DNA of 64,000 nucleotides from positions 216,753,467 through 216,817,466 of the forward strand of contig NC_044976.1 in the NCBI RefSeq assembly GCF_008728515.1. Reading direction: 5' to 3'. Each line of letters starts with the position of its first letter. The stretch's first letter is position 1. The notes below the pieces were generated by a model. It saw nothing but the letters and a program-made list of their open reading frames with translations, made no database searches and was not told the DNA's origin. Below, piece after piece: positions 55,244 through 64,000 of the stretch. A program made the position numbers and the translations under genes. The DNA is from Papio anubis. Lineage: Eukaryota; Chordata; Mammalia; Primates; Cercopithecidae.

Positions 55244-56276
55244 AAGCCAGTTCAGAGAATTAAGTAGGGTGATGTTTGCAAAGTGCCTTGCATAGCTCTT
55301 GGACATAATTTTTCATAAGGATTGCATTAACATTATCAAGAAAAATGAATCGAGTTATTTTAAACTACTGCATATAAATCCAATAGGCATTGACTGTGCA
55401 CCTATTTGCAAAGCGTGGTGCTGCCCCCCGGAAGAGACGGGACAAGGAGGCAACTGTATATAGGGTGCCCTGTGAGTGTGCATATGAAAGGCATAGATTA
55501 GGACAGACACATAATGAGGGAAGAGTATGTGAGGACACAGCAAGAGGGTGGCCATCTGCAAGTCAAGGGGGGAGGCCTCAAAAGAAACCAAACTTCCAGT
55601 AATGTGATCATTTTAACAGGGACAACAGATGGCTCTGGGTGGTTCCAGGCACCATGACTGACAGATTTGGAGGTGGAGGGGTGTTTCCAGGAGAGCAGAG
55701 GAGACTGTCCACCATCCTGAGGCTCTTGGACAGGAGCTTAGCTGTACACAAGCGCCCTCTGTCAGGGAAGGGATGCCAGGCAGCTTGGTTCTTGTTATGG
55801 CAGTGGTAGGGGAGCTGATGGGAGAACAACTTCCCATATAGCAAACAGAACTCTTGCAGTGTGAATGGAGAACCTTAGTGATTTGAATAATTTCAACATT
55901 TGGAGGGGTAAGATAGACACCTGAAACCCGGAGAGTAAAGAGCACGCTAGCATCACATGCGGCCAACCTGGTCGCACTGCTCTCCCAGCCCTCCCTGCAC
56001 ACGTGTCCCTTCAGGAGGGAGAAGGAAGGTCGTGTGATGCAGGTGTTGCTCCTTGGGTCATTCCCTGAACTCCCTTTGTGTGTCAAGCAATCTGGGCAAT
56101 GGGTATGCAGAGATGAATATACTGGGGCCCATGGACCCAAGGACATGGACTAGTTGGGGACCAGACATAAACAAGTACAATGTGAGACACACCCACATCA
56201 AAGAGCGCACAAAACACAGTGGCCGCAGAGGAGCAAGCCCTTCTTGTCCTGCCTCCAAAAGCCAACTCTGGTTTCT
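55244..56276. other. Intergenic sequence without recognised elements
   Basis: An open frame on the minus strand (55613-56146) has no recognisable domain, and its frame is not supported by splice sites. The end (56090-56190) resembles an ancient L2/MIR-type tail. Confidence 0.4.
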
Positions 56277-56566
56277 TTTTTCTTGAGACAGAGTCTCACC
56301 CTGTCCCCCAGACTGGAATGCAGTGGTGCGATCTCGACTCACTGCAACCTCCACCTCCTGGGTTCAAACAATTTTCCTGCCTCAGCCTCCTGAGTAGCTG
56401 GGATTACAGGCACATGCCACCACACCCAGCTAATTTTTGTATTTTTAGTAGAGATAGGGTTTCGTCATTTTGGCCAGGCTGGTCTCGAACTCCTGACCTC
56501 AGGTGATCCGCCTGCCTTGGCCTCCCTTAGTGCTGGGATTACAGGAGTGTGCCACCACACCCGGCC
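56277..56566 (-). mobile_element. Alu SINE, reverse, with target duplication
   Basis: ccaactctggtttct stands on both sides. Confidence 0.94.
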
Positions 56567-56744
56567 ACCAACTCTGGTTTCTAAAATATTTTAATATCTG
56601 CAGGGATTAATTTTTCATCTTTACACTTATTTTTCAGAGTTTTCTGGCTTTTCTCACATTCTGTGTAATTCTCCCTTTTCTCCCCCAACTATGTTAACTA
56701 TTTACATTAACTGGGGGAAAAATATCAGATTTATGGTGCTGAGC

Positions 56745-57163
56745 TGATATGGTTTGGATCTGTGTCCCTACCAAATCTCCTGTTGAATTGTAATCCCCGA
56801 TGTTGGAGGTGGGGCCTGGTGAGAGGTGACTGGATCATTGGGGAGGAGTTCAGATAAATGGCTTGGTGCCATCCCCTTGGTACTGTCTTCGAGATCCTGA
56901 GTGAGTTTTCCTGAGATCTGGTCATTTAAAAGTGTGTGGCACCTCCCCTCACTCTCTCTTGCTCTGGCCATATGGTGTGTGTGCTCCCACTTTGCCTTCT
57001 GTCATGATTGTAAATTTCCTGAGGCTTCCCCAGAAGCTAAGCAGATGCCAGCAGTATGCCTCCTGTACAGCCTGCAGGACCATGAGCAAATTACACCTCT
57101 TTTCTTTATAAATTAGCCAGTCTCAGGTATTTCTTTAGAGCAAGGCAAGAGCAGCCTAATACA
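56745..57163 (+). mobile_element. MST/THE1-type solo LTR, forward
   Basis: Opens tgatatggtttggatctgtg and closes gcagcctaataca, about 420 bp. No internal sequence follows. Confidence 0.82.
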
Positions 57164-57349
57164 TGCGTCTTGTTAGCCAAGGGCATGGTTTACCTCGGCC
57201 TTTGTTCAAGCCTTCTTTGGTGACTCTCAGTACTTAAAACATTTCTTCATATAGATCTTGCACATTTCTTGTTAAGTAAATGTCTAGGTGGCATTTCATA
57301 TTTTTGCTCAATTTCATAAAAGTAGTTTTCCTCCTTTTAACCTTTAACT

Positions 57350-57483
57350 TTTTTAATTCTAAAATTTTTATTTTTTGACAGATTTTAATTATATAACCAT
57401 ATATAACTGTGGGGTACACAGTGATGTTACTATATGTACACAGTGTGGAATTATTGAATCAAGCTGATTACTGTGTTCATCAC
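57350..57483. mobile_element. Old L1 3' fragment
   Basis: 'gtggggtacacagtgatgtt' and 'gaatcaagctgattactgtg' are typical of the 3' ends of L1M elements. It is cut by the Alu that follows. Confidence 0.6.
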
Positions 57484-57499
57484 CTTAAATACTTATATT

Positions 57500-57798
57500 T
57501 TTTTCTTTTTTTTTTTTGAGACGGAGTCTCGCTCTGTCGCCCAGGCTGGAGTGCAGTGGCCGGATCTCAGCTCACTGCAAGCTCTGCCTCCCGGGTTCAC
57601 GCCATTCTCCTGCCTCAGCCTCCCGAGTAGCTGGGACTACAGGCACCGCCACCTTGCCCGGCTAGTTTTTTGTATTTTTTAGTAGAGACGGGGTTTCACC
57701 GTGTTAGCCAGGATGGTCTCAATCTCCTGACCTCGTGATCCGCCCGTCTCGGCCTCCCAAAGTGCTGGGATTACAGGCTTCAGCCACCGCGTCCGGCC
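57500..57798 (-). mobile_element. AluYR-type SINE, reverse, in old L1
   Basis: Flanks ccttaaatacttat and ctcttaaatacttat. ggccggatctcagctcac present. Confidence 0.95.
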
Positions 57799-57835
57799 TC
57801 TTAAATACTTATTTATCCTTCTTGTCTAACTGCAA

Positions 57836-58469
57836 CTTTTTTTGAGTTGGGGGGCGGGGTCTTGCTTTGTTGCCATGCCTTGAGTACAATGGTGGGTGCA
57901 ATCAGAGTATAGCAGGACGAGCTGCAGACAAAACTCCTCAGACACTGGATTAAATAAAGAAGAGGTTTTTTATTTTGCTGGGAGCGTCGGCAGACTTGCG
58001 TCTCAAGAAAGCCGAGCTCCCTAAAGATGGAGTTCCGGGCCCTTTTAAGGGCTTACAACTCTAAGGGGTTCCACGTGAAAGGGTCGTGATAGATTGAGAG
58101 CACATGTGGTTAGAGTGGAGGTTAATCTTTTAACCTCAGGCCTGGTCATCAGTGGCACCGGCTGGTCTTGCCACTGACTTCATTCCTGTTGTTTTTCAAC
58201 TTTTACTTCCTCCCTCTCTTCAGAAACAGGAGACAGTAAAAGAAATGGCTTCTCTCCTCAATAGCTAGTGAACTGCAGCCCCCAAGCCCTGGGCTCAAGC
58301 GATCTTCCCACCTCAGTCTCTAGGACTACAGGCACATGACATCACACCAGGTCCATTTTTGAAATTTTTTGTAGAGACAACTTCTCAATTGTTGCCCAGG
58401 CTCAAGTGATCCTTCTGCCTCAGTCTCCCACAGTGCTGGGATTACATGTATGAGCCACTGCACATGGCC
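57836..58469 (-). mobile_element. Old Alu, reverse, split by an LTR
   Basis: The right arm breaks at 'ggtgggtgcaatcagag' and resumes at 'ccctgggctcaagcgatc'. J-like wording, ending ccactgcacatggcc. Confidence 0.8.
57908..58270 (-). mobile_element. MER9-like LTR, reverse, in an old Alu
   Basis: In reverse sense it ends like the forward LTR at 54039 ('gtctgaggagttttgtctgc' and 'agctcgtcctgc') and shares 'aagcccttaaaagggc'. The distal part differs and is shorter, so it is a different subfamily or truncated. Confidence 0.6.
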
Positions 58470-58510
58470 CAGCCACAATTTTTAATTCTCCTAATTTATT
58501 TATTTATTTT

Positions 58511-58800
58511 TATTTTTTTGAGATGGAGTTTCTCTCTTGTTGTCCAGGTTGGAGTGCAATGGCATAATCTTGGCTCACTGCAACCTCTGTCTCTCGGGTT
58601 CAAGTGATTCTCCTGCCTCAGCCTCCCGAGTAGCTGGGATTACAGACGTGCATCACCACACCTGGCTAATTTTTGTATTTTTAGTAGAGACGGGGTTTCA
58701 CTATATTGGCTAGGCTAGTCTCGAACCCCTGACCTCGTGATCCGCCCGCCTCGGCCTCCCAAAGTGTTGGAATTACAGGCGTGAGCCACTGCGCCTGGCC
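58511..58800 (-). mobile_element. Alu SINE, reverse
   Basis: A TTTA-rich tail, then a dimer to ccactgcgcctggcc. Confidence 0.92.
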
Positions 58801-59640
58801 CTGGACAGATTTAATTCTTGTAAAATTTTCATTTGCCGGTTTCTTAATTGGATTTTTGGCTTCAGGGTGGAACCCTTGGAGGAACAGGGCCAGGAAAGCT
58901 TGCATATCTCGGCCAAATAAGCATCAAAGAAGCAACTGAAGGCAAAGACAGATCCCCAGAATTAAGGGTGCCATTTTATCCTGGGTTCTTCATCCCCAAA
59001 AGGAGTGAAATACTACAGGAGAAAACAGTGCAGTGCTGCTACCCTGCATTTCATTGCAAGGCAAACCAAAGCCGATCAGCCCATTTTGTGATTAGACCAT
59101 TCTCCATAAGAGTCTTATCTCTCAGCTGGGCTGGGGATGTTTCCATATCCTCCAGGTGGCCAAGAGCATGTTTCTCTAATCCAAGTGTGTGAACAGTCAA
59201 TATTCTTCCATAACTACTATTAGCCATCCCCTAAAGTGTATTTCCTACCTAGTTATTAGACACCAAGCTTTTTTAATAAAGGGAAGTAATTTCTGATACG
59301 CCTAAAACTCAAAACCATTAGATAACACAATGCAAAACAGAACTGAGCCTTTGATTTTGAGAGGGATTTATCTGCTTTTAATTGCTAGGGTTCTATGAGG
59401 AAAATAGAGTTTTGTTTTGTTTTTTTCTTCAAAATGGTTGGTTTGTGGTGCTTCCTGTTTTTCCCAAGAAGTCCCAGGCTACCAGAAGTTATCTCAGGGC
59501 CTCTCATTGTGCATTAAGATTGGAAAGACAAAAAAAATAGAGGAAAATAATTCAGTCAGCTGAGAAGAGAAAAAATCTTTTTCCAGGAAAAAAAAGATCC
59601 AAGAAGAGAAAAACATAAAGGCCTTTTAAATATATTTATA

Positions 59641-59940
59641 GCACCAGGCACGGGGCTCACATCTGTAATCCCAGCACTTTGGGAGGCCGAGGCGGGCAAA
59701 TCGCAAGGCCAGGAGTTTGAGACCAGCTTCGGCAACATGTTGAAATCCTGTCTCTACTAAAAATACAAAAATTAGCCAGGAGTGGTGGCACATGCCTATA
59801 ATCGCAGCTACTAGGGAGGCTGAGGCAGGGTAATTTGCTTGAGCCTGGGAGGTGGAGGTTGCAGTGAGCTTAGATCTCGCCATTGCACTCCAGCCTGGGT
59901 GACAGAGTGAGACTCCATCTCAACAATAAAATAAATAAAC
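59641..59940 (+). mobile_element. Alu SINE, forward
   Basis: Starts caccaggcacggggctcaca, with a CAATAAAATAAATAAA tail. Confidence 0.9.
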
Positions 59941-60357
59941 TTCGAGCTTGTTTATCCACTTTTAATAAAGCTGACTTTTAACCATGGTGCTTTTTTTAAA
60001 AAAAATTCTTTTAAATTTTTTATCACCCAACATTAGCCATGCCAAGTGGCCAATATTTTTGGCTTTTGAATTCCACAGGTAACTTTCCTCATGAAATTAA
60101 TAAGTTTTAATTAAGGTTATACCTTAACCATGGAAACATAGGTGTCTCAAAGAGATGGTAAGCAGTTTCTTTTTTTTCTTTTTTTTTCTTTTTTAACAAG
60201 CTTTAGCATTTCCCCAGGGTATTTTAGAGAAATAAAAATTCAAGACAGGAAATCAGAAGCTATCCATGATTTCCTGGATATCCATGATTTCCTGGTGGGG
60301 GGAAACCTCAATAAATGGCAAAGTTACATAAGTGAAAAACCAGAAGGGAATCATTCC

Positions 60358-60430
60358 AGAGGCCAAGAATAGAACCCAGGCTGCCATTGTCAAAAGACAA
60401 AGCCCTAGCCACTGAGTTACAGCATTGCGC
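60358..60430 (-). other. tRNA-like relic
   Basis: Read in reverse, 'taactcagtggc' resembles an A box and 'gggttctattc' a B box, at tRNA-like spacing of about 35 bases. The anticodon stem does not pair well, so it is a worn pseudogene or chance likeness. Confidence 0.3.
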
Positions 60431-61676
60431 AGTTTCTATTGCTCTTCCCAGAGGGAGCCTAGAGAAGCCAATTTAAAAGTTGTAAAGACTTTCAGCTGCT
60501 TGAGAAAATTTTTAGGGCTATGACATGAATTCCCAAGTTCCTGTCTTCTAGAAGGCGGAAACCAGGAGAAAGTATCCCCACATGGTCACAAAGTTAAGCT
60601 CTTAAGGACACAAAACAAGACAGAGAAATTTCATCTGCTACTGGTTTCAGGGACCCTTAGCAGTTTGTAGCTGAACAGCCTGCCAGGCTGGCTTGAAAAG
60701 TGAGCTTGAAGGTGGGTCCTAAACTCGCATTCTATCCTGTGATACTCCTTTCTCCATTACAGAACACAGAAAGACAAATTCTTAGCACAAAGCACACCAG
60801 ATTTGCTACCACCTAAGACTAGTTTCACAGATTCTTTTTCTATTAATCAAACCCTTGCAGAGAGACAAATAGTGAAGTTTACTGTTTACTCAGACAGAGA
60901 AAGAGAGAGAGAGAGACCAGAAACTTGGCTGGTTAGATTTTCTTACCCTTTTTGCCAGCACACTAGGCTTCCTGGCTCCCTTTCTCTGGAGCTTCCCGAA
61001 GAGTGGTTTCTAATGACCCTGCTCACTGCACCATGGCTGTGGGGATCAAGCCACTTTACAAGGGAAAGTCACCCTTTCCTGCTTTATGGAACCATAGACA
61101 AGATTCTTAATTTGCAAGATGCTGCCCAGAGGGCTGCGTGGGGAACCAAATTAACATTTTCCATCCCAGCAAAACACACATAACAAAACACACATTAGTC
61201 ACCTCGTTCAGCACCCAGTATCAGCCTGGCAAAGCTCAAAACCTTTCTCCCGTTGGTCCCTGTTGTCTTTGACCCACTCCAGGTGGGGAGGGATGACCTC
61301 GGAATGGTAATTCACAATGGGGTCTCTGGGCAAGAGGAAGAGCAGATAGTCGCCCCAAGACAGGCCTGTTGAGCCTTCTCTAGGGCTCATCAAATGTGAC
61401 CAGACAAATAAGGAGGGGTCTGAGTTAGGTCTGCTGGACTCCATCAGCAACCTCTTCTGAGATCCCTTCCACATAGACAAACACACACAAAGACGAGAGG
61501 ACAGAGGCCTTCCCAATCAGATCACTAACCAAGAACTCCAGGAGTATTTGTAACAAACTATCCTTCTATTCTCCTTCTGAGAAACCTCCTCGAAATCTTC
61601 CTGATTGAGAAGTCTCCCAAAGCAGGACTCTTTCTATTAGTTAGAAAGAGCCAACTGAGACCCCCCAGGAGCTGAA

Positions 61677-61890
61677 CAGACACCCTGCAGTGGGGCTACA
61701 GACACGGACACCCCCTGGTGGAGCTACAAATAGACATCCAACCATAGGGCTACAGAACCAGTCAGGAGAAGGAAGGAGGCATGGGCAGTGCATAGGATAC
61801 TAACCAATCTGGATTAGACAACCTGCAGTGGGGTTACAGACAGACACCCCTCCATGGGGCTACAGACAGACATCCCGTGATAGGGTTACA
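61677..61890. repeat. 26-28-bp repeats in two triplets (ERV leader)
   Basis: Units of the type 'ggggctacagacagacaccc' occur three times at 61677-61754 and three times at 61815-61890, separated by 60 bases of other sequence. Each triplet opens with 'cctgcagtgggg'. Confidence 0.75.
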
Positions 61891-62084
61891 GTTAAGGGAT
61901 GTCTCCCCGTGACTATTTCTCCATTGCAATTAAATCCATGCACATTGGGTCAGCAGTGCCCCGCCAGTAGTGAGAGTATCAGGGTCAGCCTCCAGTCCAA
62001 GGGAACTAGGCAGCTGCTTGGGCAGGCTTCTGGATCCATTGCTGGAGGGGGTCACTGAACCATGGGCAGGTAGCCACAAGAGCA

Positions 62085-62102
62085 ATCCTGGACGAGCCAC
62101 CA
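62085..62102 (-). promoter_or_regulatory. Retroviral primer-binding site
   Basis: The reverse strand reads tggtggctcgtccaggat, five bases after the LTR end. It differs at two places from the tRNA-Pro-type primer site used by many gammaretrovirus-like elements. This fixes the LTR as a 5' LTR and the element as antisense. Confidence 0.75.
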
Positions 62103-62106
62103 AATT

Positions 62107-62787
62107 TGTAACTGCCCAAGGGGTTCACCTGGCACACCACCTAGATAGAGCGTATTTATTAAGATGGGAATTGCAGTAGAGAAAGAGTAATTTATGCAGA
62201 GCCAGCTGTGTGGGAGACTGGAGTTTTATTATTACTCAAATGAGTCTCCCTGAGCATTCAGGGAGCAGAGTTTTTAAGGATAACTTGGTCGGTGGGGGGA
62301 AGTCAGTGAGCCAGGAGTGCTGACTGGTCAGAGATAAAATCTTAGGGAGTCAGAGCTGTTTTCTTGAATTCGGTCAGTTCTGAGTGGGGCCCACAAGATC
62401 AGATGAGCCAGTTTTTTGATCTGGGTGGTGCCATCAAGTGCAGGGCCTGCAAAATATCTCAAGCATTGATTTTAGGAGTAGTTTAGGGAGTGTCAGGATT
62501 CTGTAGCCTCCAGCTGCATGACTCCTAAACCATAATTTCTGATCGCCTGGCTAATGTTAGTCCTACAATGGCAATCTATTCCCCAGGCAAGAAGGAAAAG
62601 GGCTGTTTGGAAAAGGGCTGTTACCATCTTTGTTTAAACTATAAACTATACACTAAGTTTTCCCCAAAATTAGTTCGGCCTACATCCAGGAATGAACAAG
62701 GACCCCTTGGAGATTAGAGGTAAGATAAAGTGAGTTAAGTTAAACCTCATTCACTGTCTCAGTCATAATTTTGCAAAAGTGGTTTCA
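62107..62787 (-). mobile_element. 5' LTR of an antisense class I ERV
   Basis: A 681-bp LTR. In reverse it starts TGAAACCAC and ends GGGCAGTTACA, and it shares blocks with the two LTRs at 51-52.8 kb. The polyadenylation region 'gagtaataataaaact' is intact in reverse. Confidence 0.82.
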
Positions 62788-63171
62788 TGTGTCCACTCGT
62801 GGCTTTGACTGGAAATCACTGTTGTTAGTTTTGTTTTTTTTTGCTGCCCATGACAACATTTGAATAAGTCTTTTATAATTCTAGTTCAATTTCTCTGAAA
62901 AGAAAAGTAACCATTGTGTTGAAGTGACTCATGCACTTCTCTTCTTAGTCTGACAGTCCTGACAGAATATGTTAGCTATTCTCCAGATTTTATTTTAAAG
63001 TCCTAAAAAAATTTGATTTTTGGGGGGTTACCTTTTACGTATTGCTTTTCAAAATTAATATAATTTTTAATTGACAAATTGTAATTGTATACATGTATGG
63101 GATACATGATTTCAATACAGGTAAGAGACAGTGTAATGTATAATACTACCATAAGCTAGAAAGGCAGCAGA
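62788..63171. other. AT-rich sequence with an old L1 scrap
   Basis: 'aattgtatacatgtatggga' and 'tacatgatttcaatacag' at about 63080-63120 belong to an L1M-type 3' end. The rest is unclassified. Confidence 0.5.
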
Positions 63172-63310
63172 TGGAGCCAAGTGTGGTGGCATGTACCTGT
63201 AATTGAAGCTACTCAGGAGGCTGAGGCAGCAGGATAGCTTGAGCCCAGGCATTTGAGTCCAGCCTGTGCAATGCAGCAAGACCCATCTCAAAAACATTTT
63301 TAAAAATAAA
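63172..63310 (+). mobile_element. Alu monomer, forward
   Basis: Single arm from 'gagccaagtgtggtggcatg' with a worn A-rich end. Confidence 0.75.
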
Positions 63311-63370
63311 GGTGAAAAAAAAAAACAAAACCAGGGATTCTCCACAATTAGTATATAAAAATAAAAAATA

Positions 63371-63680
63371 GGCCAGGTGTGGTGGCCCACACCTGTAATC
63401 CCAGCACTTTGGGAGGCTGAGGGGGGTGGATCCTTTGAGGTCAGGAGTTCGAGACCAGCTTAGCTAACATGGTGAAACCCCGTCTCTACTAAAAATACAA
63501 AAATTAGCCAGGCGTGGTGGCACACACCTGTAATCCCAGCTACTTGGGAGGCTGAGGCATGAGAATTGCTTGAACCCGGGAGGTGGAGGTTGCAGTGAGC
63601 CAAGATGGTGCCACTGCACTCCAGCCTGGTGACAGAGCAAGACTCCATCTCAAGATAAATAAATAAGTAAATAAAAATAA
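63371..63680 (+). mobile_element. Alu SINE, forward
   Basis: Starts ggccaggtgtggtggcccac. The tail is made of AAATA units. Confidence 0.93.
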
Positions 63681-63928
63681 GTAAGAAATATAATAAGAAA
63701 TAAAGGTAGCAGATGGAGATTTAGGAGACAAGGACTCCAGACATGCTCTTGCTTATTCTATACCTATACTTCTCAGTGTGTGGTCGGGGGATCCCCATGG
63801 AATTCCTGAGATCTTTCAGGGGATCTGCAAGGTCAAAACTATTTTCACAATCATACTATGACACTGTTTTCACTCTCACAAGTGTAGACTAGAATTTTCT
63901 TTTTCCCTTCCTCCCTTCTTCTCTTTCT
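63681..63928. other. Unclassified sequence at the window end
   Basis: 'cttctcagtgtgtggtcggg' to 'aaactattttcacaatcata' resembles an old dispersed repeat, probably a DNA transposon, but I cannot name it. Confidence 0.35.
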
Positions 63929-64000
63929 TTTTTTTTTGATAGGGTCTCACTTCATTCCCCAGACTGAAGTTCCATGGCATGATCATGGCTCTCTGCAGCC
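63929..64000 (-). mobile_element. Alu, reverse, cut by the window end
   Basis: T-run and 'gatagggtctcacttcattc' begin an old copy that continues past base 64000. Confidence 0.8.

Larger units (their letters stand above)
58801..62106 (-). mobile_element. Probable internal region of an antisense ERV (leader/gag side)
   Basis: It directly adjoins the LTR at 62107 on its U5 side and begins with a primer-binding site. No protein domain survives that I can name. The left limit is uncertain, and the assignment beyond about 61.5 kb rests on general resemblance only. One Alu and a 18-bp tandem duplication (60261-60296, tatccatgatttcctgg) lie within, plus a GA run at 60896-60916. No 3' LTR is seen, so the provirus is truncated. 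Confidence 0.45.

Noticed and set aside
55613..56146. 177-codon minus-strand open frame
   Set aside because: No family likeness, and the frame overlaps several shorter alternative frames. It fits chance in moderately GC-rich DNA.

Overview
The window is nuclear DNA of a catarrhine primate, most likely an Old World monkey (macaque or baboon type). More than 60 Alu copies, old antisense L1 pieces and MaLR/ERV LTRs place it among primates. At least eleven young Alus carry the 'gatccggccactgc' form of the right arm (read on either strand), which I recall as the cercopithecid AluYR signature; human AluY normally reads 'gagatcgcgccactgc'. A run of 100 N at 47693-47792 marks a scaffold gap.

The only protein-coding gene I can support is the 3' part of a KRAB C2H2 zinc-finger gene on the + strand. 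A KRAB-B exon (155-247) and the finger exon (10170-11458) are joined by a 9.9-kb intron with matching splice phase. KRAB-A and the first exon must lie left of base 1. The finger exon has 13 finger units: ten intact and three degenerate (units 2-4). Remnants of further fingers lie beyond the stop codon and are split by an AluYR insertion. The protein should be nuclear, binding DNA through its fingers and recruiting KAP1/TRIM28 through KRAB. The spacer resembles ZNF141- and ZNF91-type genes, but I do not assign a symbol. The intron is filled with antisense L1 fragments broken up by Alus.

From 12 to 26 kb the sequence is AT-rich intergenic DNA with Alus, L1 remnants and a striking 11/12-bp minisatellite (24639-25098). 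From 27 to 36 kb lie a three-layer nest (AluYR inside a MER11-like LTR inside an older Alu), a nearly complete MaLR element with both LTRs, and further LTRs. From 36 to 47 kb the DNA is quiet intergenic sequence plus Alus and solo LTRs. From 47.7 to 50.2 kb come the gap, a 43-bp tandem repeat beside it, an LTR and a CpG-rich island with two CTCF-like sites in convergent orientation: a candidate promoter or insulator with no recognisable gene. From 51 to 62.8 kb ERV material dominates: an LTR inserted into a relative of itself (4-bp target duplication), a MER9-like LTR inside another LTR-like element, solo LTRs, and an antisense truncated ERV at 58.8-62.8 kb that keeps its primer-binding site and a repeat-bearing leader.

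I found no previously undescribed multigene system. The points most worth checking are the zinc-finger array, the CpG/CTCF block, the two minisatellites and the nested ERV structures.
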